From contig JAHDWG010000001.1 in assembly GCA_023384495.1 (NCBI GenBank), positions 1 through 63,524 of the forward strand: a stretch of 63,524 bases of DNA, in the 5' to 3' direction. Position numbers and translations under genes: made by a program. The notes beneath the pieces were generated by a model that was not told where the DNA came from, searched no databases, and saw only the letters and a list, made by a program, of their open reading frames with translations. Of the stretch, positions 29,214 through 37,918 are shown in pieces (position 1 is the first letter of the stretch; every line of letters starts with the position of its first letter). The DNA comes from Caldilineaceae bacterium (GTDB lineage: Bacteria > Chloroflexota > Anaerolineae > Caldilineales > Caldilineaceae).

Positions 29214-32083
29214 GTCGCGCGGCCTTACTTGACCCCAGTACGCGCAACAAAGTGAAGACTCTTTATACAATTCAGACGCCCCATGCAGGCTTGCCAAGCG
29301 CATATATTGGCTGTTCTCACCAACAGATTGGTGCTTGTGAGATGGAAATCGACAACATGAAATCGAATTTCAACCCTGTCGTAAAAAATCAACGAGGGAC
29401 TAATTATATTTTTATTGGTAGCGACTACAGCCCTTTTTTTAATACATACTTTGGCTCCGGTAAACATGATGGGCTTGTTGGCTCCAATAGTGGTGTCGGT
29501 TGGAATGATGCTGGCAAATTCGAGCCAGCTGGCTGGATCTCCAACTCGCCACCTGTACAATTTGTCACAGATGAAGTGCATTCAGAGCGATACAAAAAGG
29601 AGGTTGTTTTTAACAGTTTCCGCAGTATCGGGAACAGCATAGAGCTTAGCCAGTCGTACCGCTGCATCAAATATTGGATGAATGATGCTAAACCGCCGTT
29701 CAGTATTGTCCCTTCCTACTGCCGTCTGCCATCTACTTCTGTAGTAGCCACTAACCTGGATGGTACAGCGCAAGACCCAACGCAGCTAATCATGCATGTG
29801 TCGGGTCACATCGGCCCAACCCAAACGGCTGAAGAGTCAGCATCGATAGATCCCACAGATACGACTATGTTTTCTTTAGCTTGGACAACAGGAACGCTAG
29901 ATTTTGTGTTAATTTCACCAAATGGAGAGCTGGTTGATCCAACTTTTGCCAATTCCCACCCGAATTTGGTTTCGTATACACACCATGTAGGTTCCGCCGA
30001 CGCCGGACCTATTGCTTCTTACCTCCTTGCAGGCGCCATGCCAGGACTCTGGAGAATGCGAATCACAGCCGTCGGAATTGAGATGAGTGGTGTTGACTAT
30101 GATTTGTTCGTGACCGCACAAACCAAACGCACGCTGACAGCGCAGATGAATAAGCAAAGCTATGATCTGGGTGAAACAGCAACAATCATTGCTACGCTAC
30201 AACAAGATGGTGTGGGATTCTATGACGCCACTGTAGTAGCCAATGCTAAACGATCCGACGGCGTAATTGATACACTCCTCCTTGCTGATCAGGGTAACGG
30301 CGTCTATTCGGCAGCGTACGAAATTCCATCTGCCGCTGGATTCTTGCCAATAAGCATTATCGCTTCCGGGGTGGACAATAACGTCCCTTTCACTCGCCAA
30401 GCGACCATCTTAGCCATAGTTCGTCCAAGTGACGCGCGATTAACCGGCTCTTATATTGAACTGCCGAAGGATGAAAACAATGATTCGCTCTACGAAGGGC
30501 TGGATTTCTTAATCTCCGTCACTGCGACATCACCGCAAAATTATGGTCTTCTTGCTGGACTTGAAAAGAACGGGCAACCTATTACGTTTGCTGTACAGGA
30601 TGTGGTCTTAGTACCCGGCGAGCAAGTTGTGACTATTCGCTTTGACGGCAACGATATCCGTCGAAGTCAATTGGATGGGCCCTATACTGTTTCGAACCTT
30701 TCACTTTTTGATAAAGACTTAGGGGTTCCTGCTCAGTTCTTCGAGAGCGCATGGGTTACTGAACCTTACAACTTTCATGATTTTGGCGCGTGTCATTCTC
30801 TGACAATCGTCCAAAATCCTTCGTTCGGCGGTACAATCAACACCAGCCCGACACCCAATTGCAATAATGGAACCCAGTATTCTGTAGACACGGAGGTCGC
30901 ACTGACAGCAGCGCCCAATTCTGGCTACATTTTCACGAATTGGATCGCCGCGGCTTCCGGCACATCAAATCCGATTCAGGTGGTGATGGATAACGATAAG
31001 ACCGTAGCCGCCAACTTCCTCGAGATTACCTGGAGCGAACCTGCTGTCATCACAATGACGGCCGACCCCGTTGAGATTGCCGCCGACGGCACTAGTATCA
31101 GCACCATCATGGTAACGATCATGGATGCCAATGGCAACGTGATTCCGATCCAGAATGTCACCTTCGAGACCACACTGGGAACGTTGAGCACCATCAGTGA
31201 GACGACAAATTCAGCCGGCGTGGTAACTGTAGCACTAACTTCCAGCGCCAGCGGTATGGCTATAGTCACCGCAAAGGCCGGAGCCGCTATTGGTACAGTG
31301 CAGGTCAACTTGATTGCTCCATACATCCCCGGCGACTGCAACAACGACCAAACCGTCGGCGCGGCCGACCTCACCGCGCTCGCGCTCGAATTCTTCGACG
31401 GCGACGACAACAATGACCCCAACGACACGCCCAACGGCGCCTACCCCGGCACACCGGCCTGCGACGCCAACGAGGATGGCCGCATCGGCGCCAGCGACCT
31501 GACCTGTATCGCGCTCATCTTCTTCAACGGGCCGGGCGCCTGCCAGGTCGGGCAGAGCGCAGCCGCCCACAGCCAACCAACGCTCGTGATTCCTGATGAT
31601 CTTGTGGCGGAAGCCGGCGGCCAGGTCACCGTGCCCATCGTGCTCCAGGGCAACGGCGCCGAGGTAAGCAGCCTGCTCTTTTCCATCGACTATGACGAGC
31701 GCTGGCTTACCATTGACCCAGCCGACCACGACGAGGATGGCGTCCCCGATGCGATTGTGTTCAATTTGCCGGACCACTTTGTCCGCTCGGTGACTATCGA
31801 CCTCAATGACGCATCGGGCGAGTTGGACATTATGATTGCCAGCTTTGCCTCGCCCGCGCATGTTCTGCCGGAGGGCGAGCTGCTCTCGATTACCTTTGGT
31901 TTGGGAAACTCAGCCGACACCACCGAGGCCACGATCGCTTTTGCCCAGCAGCCTGAGCCCTCATTGGGTGATCGCAGCGGTCACGCCATCTCCGGCTCTG
32001 CTCAGGACGGCGCCGTCCGCATCGTGGCGACAGGAGAGTCTGGCTCGGCGTCCGTTCTTCATCTACCGATGATTTCCCGATGA
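29153..32083 (+). CDS. Modular secreted protein, 3' part (lipase, Ig, dockerin-like, cohesin-like)
   Basis: Reads on from the 27981 gene in a frame shifted by one base; the frame opens after the stop at 29099-29101. It begins with VTIVAHSMGGLVSRA, the lipase elbow (Ser in HSMGG). Then come Ig-like stretches, an InlB-type repeat (about 30795-31020), a Big_1 domain (about 31030-31310), two dockerin-like calcium repeats (GDCNNDQTVGAADLTALAL and DANEDGRIGASDLTCIAL, 31325-31550), and a cohesin-like domain (31580-32040) with SSLLFSIDYDE. The tail is HLPMISR. Whether one protein is made depends on the frameshift being real. Confidence 0.75.
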   Translation: MYSRNRQPVTIVAHSMGGLVSRAALLDPSTRNKVKTLYTIQTPHAGLPSAYIGCSHQQIGACEMEIDNMKSNFNPVVKNQRGTNYIFIGSDYSPFFNTYFGSGKHDGLVGSNSGVGWNDAGKFEPAGWISNSPPVQFVTDEVHSERYKKEVVFNSFRSIGNSIELSQSYRCIKYWMNDAKPPFSIVPSYCRLPSTSVVATNLDGTAQDPTQLIMHVSGHIGPTQTAEESASIDPTDTTMFSLAWTTGTLDFVLISPNGELVDPTFANSHPNLVSYTHHVGSADAGPIASYLLAGAMPGLWRMRITAVGIEMSGVDYDLFVTAQTKRTLTAQMNKQSYDLGETATIIATLQQDGVGFYDATVVANAKRSDGVIDTLLLADQGNGVYSAAYEIPSAAGFLPISIIASGVDNNVPFTRQATILAIVRPSDARLTGSYIELPKDENNDSLYEGLDFLISVTATSPQNYGLLAGLEKNGQPITFAVQDVVLVPGEQVVTIRFDGNDIRRSQLDGPYTVSNLSLFDKDLGVPAQFFESAWVTEPYNFHDFGACHSLTIVQNPSFGGTINTSPTPNCNNGTQYSVDTEVALTAAPNSGYIFTNWIAAASGTSNPIQVVMDNDKTVAANFLEITWSEPAVITMTADPVEIAADGTSISTIMVTIMDANGNVIPIQNVTFETTLGTLSTISETTNSAGVVTVALTSSASGMAIVTAKAGAAIGTVQVNLIAPYIPGDCNNDQTVGAADLTALALEFFDGDDNNDPNDTPNGAYPGTPACDANEDGRIGASDLTCIALIFFNGPGACQVGQSAAAHSQPTLVIPDDLVAEAGGQVTVPIVLQGNGAEVSSLLFSIDYDERWLTIDPADHDEDGVPDAIVFNLPDHFVRSVTIDLNDASGELDIMIASFASPAHVLPEGELLSITFGLGNSADTTEATIAFAQQPEPSLGDRSGHAISGSAQDGAVRIVATGESGSASVLHLPMISR

Positions 32084-32161
32084 ACCCCATGGCGATGGGG
32101 GCATTGAGGCCGCGATCACACTCCATCCCGCTCGTGTTTGCGCAGCAGAGGAATCAGCCCT

Positions 32162-35100
32162 ATGCAAGGTCACCCCAGCCTTCGTACAGTCAGTATGTTG
32201 ATTGTGCTTGCCGCTTTGAGTCTCTGGCTTGTAGGGTGGCAGCAACAATCGGTGTCCGCCTCCAGCCGGCTAGCGCCCACTCAAGCAACGGCTGACGTCG
32301 GTGCAATCGTGCAAATCAGCGCCGGCGGCAATCATACCTGTGCAGTTACGGATGCCGGTCGGATACTCTGTTGGGGGGAAAACAACGCAGGTCAATTGGG
32401 CAATGTCTCCCTCTTCAACCGAAGCATCCCTGTCGCTGTGCTCGACCTTGCCGGATACGCCATCGCTGTTGCCGCTGGTGGCGGGCACACCTGTGCGCTT
32501 CTGATTACCGGTGGCGTCCAATGTTGGGGGAAAAATACAAGCGGCCAGGTTGGAGACGGAACCAATGCCAGCCAGTGGACGCCGGTGGATGTGGTGGGCT
32601 TATCAAGTGGGGTAAGCGTGATCGTTGCCGGTGACGACCATAGCTGTGCGTCGCTCATCAGCGGCGAAGTCCGCTGTTGGGGCAACAATGCGCGCGGCCA
32701 GTTGGGGGACGGAAGCACCACAGCCCGCACAGCGCCGGTCGCGGTCACCGGGTTGACTGGGGTCAGTGCGCTGGCCGCGGGCGGTGGCCATACCTGCGCG
32801 CGCCTTAGCACAGGAGGTGTCAAGTGTTGGGGTTACAACCACCGCGGGCAATTGGGTGACAATTCGCTCGTCAATCGTACCATGCCTGTCGATGTTAGTG
32901 GGCTAAGCAGCGGGGTCGCCACGGTCACGGCGGGGACAAACCATTCATGTGCGCTACTCATCGATGGCGCCGCCCGCTGTTGGGGAGCCAATCGCCGAGG
33001 TCAATTGGGAAATGGCGGCACCAACGACAGCCGAATCCCAGTGAACGTACTCAGCTTGACCAACCTTGCTGAACTCGATGCTGGTGGATTCCATACTTGC
33101 GCGAGCACAAGCGGCGGTACGGCCTTCTGCTGGGGGGAAAACAACAACGGTCAAATTGGCGATGGCAGCACTGCCATCCGTACAAGCCCTGTGATGGTCA
33201 GTAATTTGGCAAGCGGCGTCGCCATACTGAGTGGGGGCGCAAATCATACGTGTGCCGTAACAAATGTGGTGGGTGTCTGTTGGGGGGCGAACGGGGTTGG
33301 TCAGCTTGGCGATACCACAACATCCATGCGAACGACAGCCACCCCCATTGCACTGGGCTGCGTTGAAACGAGTGGCTCCTATACATGTTATGTACTTTCC
33401 ACTGCGGGCTGGCAAGTGACCCCGTTACTGGTCAATGCCGGCGCCGAGCTGACGTTTGTATACCAGAGCGGTGCATGGACTATCGATCACCGGTTGTTTG
33501 CATATGTGGGCCCAGATGGTTATCCCCTGGATGAAGACAGCACAATATTCCCCGGCTGTAAGGTATTGGAGGAATCGGTCTATGGCGCCCTATTGGGACA
33601 GGTAGCGAATGGGGATCCGTTCTCTATCGGTTCAGGGGGGAGCATTGTCGCTGATGGAAATGGCCCGCTTGCGCTCCGCATCAATGACCAAGACGGTTGT
33701 TTGGGCGACAACGACGGCGCACTCTCCCTGACAATCGCTCAAGCTACGCGGTATACACTGGAGGTCACGGTAATGGGCGAGGGCGCTGTGACCCGTTTGC
33801 CCGACCAAGCGACGTACTTACCAGGCGCAGAAGTCTCACTAACAGCGGTCGCCAGCCCAGGGTGGCGCTTTACCGGGTGGAGCGGTGACCTGGCGGGAAC
33901 GGATAATCCGGCTACGGTGACCATGAGCGGCGACCGTAGCCTACAGGCCCAATTCGAGCCAATTCCCTATACGCTTACGATCACTTCGGTTGGTGCCGGC
34001 AGTGTGACGCGCAACCCTTCTCGCGCAACCCATCATTTTGGCGAAGAGGTGACGCTTACTGCGCTGGCGGATGTTGGCTGGTCTTTTTCTGATTGGGGCG
34101 GCGACCTCAGCGGCGCCACCAACCCAGTAAGCCTGACCATCGACGGCGACAAGGCTATCACCGCTACCTTTGTCCAGAATCAGCACACCCTCACGGTCAA
34201 CCCAGTTGGCAGTGGTTCGGTGGCGCGAAATCCAGACCAACCCACCTATCCCTTTGGCGCGACCGTAACATTGACGGCTGTGCCAGCGAATGGTTGGCAA
34301 TTTGCTGGGTGGAGCGGCGACCTCAGCGGCGCCACCAACCCAGTAAGCCTGACCATCGACGGCGACAAGGCTATCACCGCTACCTTTGTCCAGAATCAGC
34401 ACACCCTCACGGTCAACCCAGTTGGCAGTGGTTCGGTGGCGCGAAATCCAGACCAGCCCACCTATCCCTTTGGAGCGACCGTTACGTTGACGGCTGTGCC
34501 GACGAATGGTTGGCAATTTGCTGGGTGGAGCGGCGACCTCAGCGGCGCGTTGAATCCGGCTCCCTTGGTGATGGACGGCGACAAGACGGTGACGGCGACC
34601 TTTGTCGAAGTGCTTCAGCCACCATCAATTCCTGTTCTCAACCCCATCGACAATCAGGAGCAGAACAGCGACTATGTGGTGGCTTGGGCCGATGCAGCGC
34701 GAGCAGTTGGCTACGAACTCCAAGAGCAGCACAATGGCGGCAGTTGGAACACCACCCACACTGGCCCGGCCCGTTCGGTCAATTTGACCGGCAAGGCTGA
34801 CGGCGATTGGTGTTACCGCGTCCGGGCCACCAACACTGCCGGCGCCAGCGACTGGAGCACCCACCGTTGTACGACGGTGGATGCTGCCCCCCGACCACAG
34901 CTAGCGATTGCGCAAACCGTAAATGGCGCGCCGGGCGGTGTCGTGGCGCTGACCGTCTCCTACACGGCACAGGGGCCGGATGTCTCCAGCCTGCTCTTCT
35001 CGATTGATTACGACGAGCAGCGTCTGAACCTCAACCCCACGGATAGCGATAGCAACTGTGCGCCCGATGCCATCCAGTTCAATGCTGCGCTGCCGGCCAG

Positions 35101-35965
35101 CTTTGTCAAGTGTGCTGATTTTGATGCCGGTGATACGAGCGGTGAGATTGACATTCGCATTGCAGACTTTTCAACAAGCCCACGCTCGTTGTCCAGCAGC
35201 GTTCTGTTGACCATGACCTTTGCAGTCCGCCCAACTGCCCCGGCTGATTCGTTGGCGCCGGTGCAGATTGCATTGGCGTCGTTTGGCAACGCCCAGGGCG
35301 AAATCAACGGGAGGACGACGGCCGGCTCGGTGCAGATTCTCGGCGCGCCGGCAACGATTGAACTGTCGAGCAGCAGCAACACGTTGGTCGCCAATGGCGC
35401 CAGCATCGCTACCATCGCCACCCGCGTCTTGGATGCGGCGGGGCGGGGTCTTCCTGGCTATCCTGTGACCTTTACCACTACACTGGGCGCCATCACCTCG
35501 GCGCGCACGACAGACTCCACAGGGCGTGCATCGGCCACGCTTACATCCGCTGCCACGGTTGGTGCGGCAACCGTGACGGCCAGCGCCGGCAGTGTTCAGC
35601 AGACCATCACCGTGAGTTATATCGGCAGCGCCATCGATGGTCTGGTCTTTCTCGATCATAATGGTAATGGCGCGCGTGACAGTGGTGAGCCTGGCCTTGC
35701 CAATGTCACAGTCACCTTGACCTTACAGGGCGGCCGTTCGACCAGGAGCGCCTCAACGGACGCCAGCGGTGGCTACCGCTTCGCCGATCTACCAGCGGGC
35801 GTCTATGAGATCACCATCACCCCACCGGCCGGCTTCACCATGACGACGGACAGTGAGTTCACGATTACGGTCAATGCAAGCGATGTCATTGCGCCGGCCG
35901 CTGGCGCGGTTTCCCCAACTCTGGCGCCATCGCAGCAGCTTCACCTGCCCCTGATTCGCCGCTAG
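32162..35965 (+). CDS. Modular surface protein: RCC1 repeats, InlB repeats, cohesin-like, Ig and SdrD-like domains
   Basis: 1267 residues from ATG 32162 (GAGGAA upstream), 78 bp after the previous gene. A signal peptide leads to about seven RCC1-like blades (residues about 45-395) with repeated HTCA and CWG motifs. A spacer domain follows, then four InlB-type repeats (about 530-817), an FN3-like domain, a cohesin-like domain (about 913-1060, SSLLFSIDYDE), a Big_1 domain (about 1062-1155), and an SdrD/CNA-B-like domain (GLVFLDHNGNGARDSGEPGL). The tail is HLPLIRR. Probably a cell-surface adhesin or recognition protein. Confidence 0.8.
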   Translation: MQGHPSLRTVSMLIVLAALSLWLVGWQQQSVSASSRLAPTQATADVGAIVQISAGGNHTCAVTDAGRILCWGENNAGQLGNVSLFNRSIPVAVLDLAGYAIAVAAGGGHTCALLITGGVQCWGKNTSGQVGDGTNASQWTPVDVVGLSSGVSVIVAGDDHSCASLISGEVRCWGNNARGQLGDGSTTARTAPVAVTGLTGVSALAAGGGHTCARLSTGGVKCWGYNHRGQLGDNSLVNRTMPVDVSGLSSGVATVTAGTNHSCALLIDGAARCWGANRRGQLGNGGTNDSRIPVNVLSLTNLAELDAGGFHTCASTSGGTAFCWGENNNGQIGDGSTAIRTSPVMVSNLASGVAILSGGANHTCAVTNVVGVCWGANGVGQLGDTTTSMRTTATPIALGCVETSGSYTCYVLSTAGWQVTPLLVNAGAELTFVYQSGAWTIDHRLFAYVGPDGYPLDEDSTIFPGCKVLEESVYGALLGQVANGDPFSIGSGGSIVADGNGPLALRINDQDGCLGDNDGALSLTIAQATRYTLEVTVMGEGAVTRLPDQATYLPGAEVSLTAVASPGWRFTGWSGDLAGTDNPATVTMSGDRSLQAQFEPIPYTLTITSVGAGSVTRNPSRATHHFGEEVTLTALADVGWSFSDWGGDLSGATNPVSLTIDGDKAITATFVQNQHTLTVNPVGSGSVARNPDQPTYPFGATVTLTAVPANGWQFAGWSGDLSGATNPVSLTIDGDKAITATFVQNQHTLTVNPVGSGSVARNPDQPTYPFGATVTLTAVPTNGWQFAGWSGDLSGALNPAPLVMDGDKTVTATFVEVLQPPSIPVLNPIDNQEQNSDYVVAWADAARAVGYELQEQHNGGSWNTTHTGPARSVNLTGKADGDWCYRVRATNTAGASDWSTHRCTTVDAAPRPQLAIAQTVNGAPGGVVALTVSYTAQGPDVSSLLFSIDYDEQRLNLNPTDSDSNCAPDAIQFNAALPASFVKCADFDAGDTSGEIDIRIADFSTSPRSLSSSVLLTMTFAVRPTAPADSLAPVQIALASFGNAQGEINGRTTAGSVQILGAPATIELSSSSNTLVANGASIATIATRVLDAAGRGLPGYPVTFTTTLGAITSARTTDSTGRASATLTSAATVGAATVTASAGSVQQTITVSYIGSAIDGLVFLDHNGNGARDSGEPGLANVTVTLTLQGGRSTRSASTDASGGYRFADLPAGVYEITITPPAGFTMTTDSEFTITVNASDVIAPAAGAVSPTLAPSQQLHLPLIRR
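34105..34536 (+). repeat. 216-bp in-gene tandem repeat
   Basis: Two near-identical 216-bp units (34105-34320 and 34321-34536) encode 72-residue InlB-type repeats. A third unit starts at 34537 and diverges after a few bases. Silent differences are few, so the duplication is recent. It keeps the frame, so copy number may vary between strains. Confidence 0.85.
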
Positions 35966-36266
35966 GAACTACACCCGTTCTTGCAAAGTATCCCTCTCGG
36001 CAGCAGGCCAAGGGGGTTTTTTTATTGTAATCCATTGTCCAATATCGCGTATTTGCTGGCCAGGTGCTACAATGGCCGGCGGGAGAAAGCGTATGCCAGA
36101 ACCGGGCGACAGATAGTGGTTGGCAAGTAAAAAGACAACCGCAGGTTCGCAGAAAACATGGAGAAAAATGGAGAGCAGAAATCTCCTCCAAGTTCTCTGC
36201 GCCTCCTCAGTGCCCTCTGTGAGCTTGCTTTACCGCAAAAATCAAAAATCCATTTGAGGAATCATC
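35966..36266. other. Intergenic region with repeat
   Basis: 300 bp after the modular protein. A GGGGGTTTTTTT tract at about 36012-36023 with weak upstream pairing may be a terminator. The right 50-bp repeat (36019-36068) follows. A CTCTGTG-rich stretch at 36135-36235 resembles, loosely, the dispersed dyad repeats elsewhere in the window. No gene is seen. Confidence 0.45.
36019..36068 (+). repeat. 50-bp direct repeat, right copy
   Basis: Matches 27469-27518 at 44 of 50 positions. It begins 53 bp after the stop of the RCC1-repeat gene. Confidence 0.75.
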
Positions 36267-37715
36267 ATGCTCGTCATGAAATTTGGCGGCACATCCGTCG
36301 GCAGTGTCGAAGCTTTTACTGCGGTGGCAAACATTGCGAAACAAAAAGTGGCCGAACAAAGCGCTGCCGCCCGTCCCGGCGTCATCGTCGTGACCAGCGC
36401 CATGAGCGGGGTCACCAATCTGCTGATCGACGCCGCCCACAAAAGCGCACAGGGAGATGTCGAGGCCGGCAAAGAGGCCATCGCTACGTTGCGCAAGAAA
36501 CATATGCAGGTGATCGACCATTTTCTCGCCGACGCCGCCGAAAAGCGACAAGCCGAGCGCCATCTTGATGGCAAATTGCAAGAGCTAGAGCGCATCTGTG
36601 GCGGCATCATGGTGCTGGGCGAACTCACCCCGCGCGGGCTCGACCTGGTGAGCGGGCTGGGCGAGCGCATCAACGCGCCGATCCTGGCGGCGGTGTTGCG
36701 CTCGCAAGGCATTCAGGCCGAGGCTGTCGATGCGGTTGGTCTGGTTGTGACCGACAGTGTCTTTGGAGGGGCGGAGCCGCTGCTCGAAGCCACGGAAACA
36801 CGCTGCCGCGCCCACCTGACGCCACTGCTCGAACAGGGAGTGACGCCGGTGGTGACCGGCTTTGTCGGCGCCACGGTGGATGGGGTGCCAACGACATTGA
36901 GCCGCGGCGGCTCGGATTATTCGGCGGGCATCCTCGGCGCGCTGCTCGACGCCGACGAGATTCAGATTTGGACAGATGTCAACGGTGTGATGACCGCCGA
37001 CCCGCGCATTGTGCCCAACGCGCGCAGCATTCGCCAATTGAGCTACGAAGAAGTAGCCGAGCTGGCCTATTATGGCGCCAAAGTGCTCCACCCCAAAACG
37101 GTCATCCCCGCCATCCGCAAGCGGATCCCGGTGCGGGTGCTCAACACATTTCAGCCGGCGCACCCGGGCACACTCATTGTAGACCGCAGCGATAGCGAAG
37201 AGCACGGCACCGTCAAGGCGGTGACGGCCATCCGGGACGTCAACCTCATCACCATCGCCGGCAAGGGGATGATGGGTATGCCGGGTGTGGCGGCGCGCGC
37301 ATTTGCCGCTGTGTCGGGCGTGGGCACCAACATTTTGATGATCAGCCAGAGCAGCAGCGAGCTGAACATCTGTTTTGTGATCCCGCAGGTGTTGGTGCAC
37401 CGGACACTGGATGCGCTGTGCAAGGAATTTGCCCGTGAGGTGCAGCGCGGCGACATTGAGCGCATCGACGGCCACGAGAAGGTGGTGATCGTAGCCGTCA
37501 TTGGCAGTGGGATGCGGGGAACGCCCGGGTTGGCGGCGGGTGTCTTCGGCGCTGTGGCGCGCCACCAGATCAACGTGATTGCCATTGCGCAAGGCTCCAG
37601 CGAGGCCAACATCAGCTTTGTCATCGGCGAAGAGGATGCGGCCACCGCGCTGCGCGCCGTCCACGATGGCTTTGAACTGGAAAAGCCGACGACGGAACGA
37701 GTGGCTCAGCGCTAG
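36267..37715 (+). CDS. lysC: Aspartate kinase
   Basis: 482 residues. The N-terminal KFGGTSVGSVEAF, GSDYSAGILGALLDADEIQI and WTDVNGVMTADPRIV mark the kinase domain. Two C-terminal ACT domains follow (about residues 310-380 and 395-465: VSGVGTNILMISQSSSELNI, INVIAIAQGSSEANISFVI), which bind amino-acid effectors. It phosphorylates aspartate for lysine, threonine and methionine synthesis. The length fits the long class (ThrA-N/LysC-III type). GAGGAATCATC precedes the ATG. It is transcribed alone. Confidence 0.96.
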   Translation: MLVMKFGGTSVGSVEAFTAVANIAKQKVAEQSAAARPGVIVVTSAMSGVTNLLIDAAHKSAQGDVEAGKEAIATLRKKHMQVIDHFLADAAEKRQAERHLDGKLQELERICGGIMVLGELTPRGLDLVSGLGERINAPILAAVLRSQGIQAEAVDAVGLVVTDSVFGGAEPLLEATETRCRAHLTPLLEQGVTPVVTGFVGATVDGVPTTLSRGGSDYSAGILGALLDADEIQIWTDVNGVMTADPRIVPNARSIRQLSYEEVAELAYYGAKVLHPKTVIPAIRKRIPVRVLNTFQPAHPGTLIVDRSDSEEHGTVKAVTAIRDVNLITIAGKGMMGMPGVAARAFAAVSGVGTNILMISQSSSELNICFVIPQVLVHRTLDALCKEFAREVQRGDIERIDGHEKVVIVAVIGSGMRGTPGLAAGVFGAVARHQINVIAIAQGSSEANISFVIGEEDAATALRAVHDGFELEKPTTERVAQR

Positions 37716-37730
37716 GGGCGGCTATTGTTC

Positions 37731-37834
37731 TGAAAATCGAGCAAAACAGCGCAACGAGGAGACACAGAGCACACCGAGAAAAACCTCAGTGTGCTCTGTG
37801 TCTCCTCGTTGTTCTCTGTGTTCCTGCGGTACGC
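37731..37834. repeat. Dispersed intergenic repeat, copy B, with a 23-bp perfect dyad
   Basis: Arms 37752-37774 and 37789-37811 are perfect complements over 23 bp with a 14-base loop. The flanks match copy A (22572-22658). It follows aspartate kinase closely and faces the convergent PhyH gene, where it could act as a transcript end in both directions. Confidence 0.8.
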
Positions 37835-37918
37835 CCCCATTTTCATCGCTATCGGTGGCCACAAGTCATAACGCTTATCTATTTTCCCCTATACCGGCGT
37901 GGCGCACCCAGGGCGGCT

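Noticed and set aside
27981-35965. Cellulosome
   Set aside because: Dockerin- and cohesin-like modules are present, but no cellulase or carbohydrate-binding module accompanies them here.
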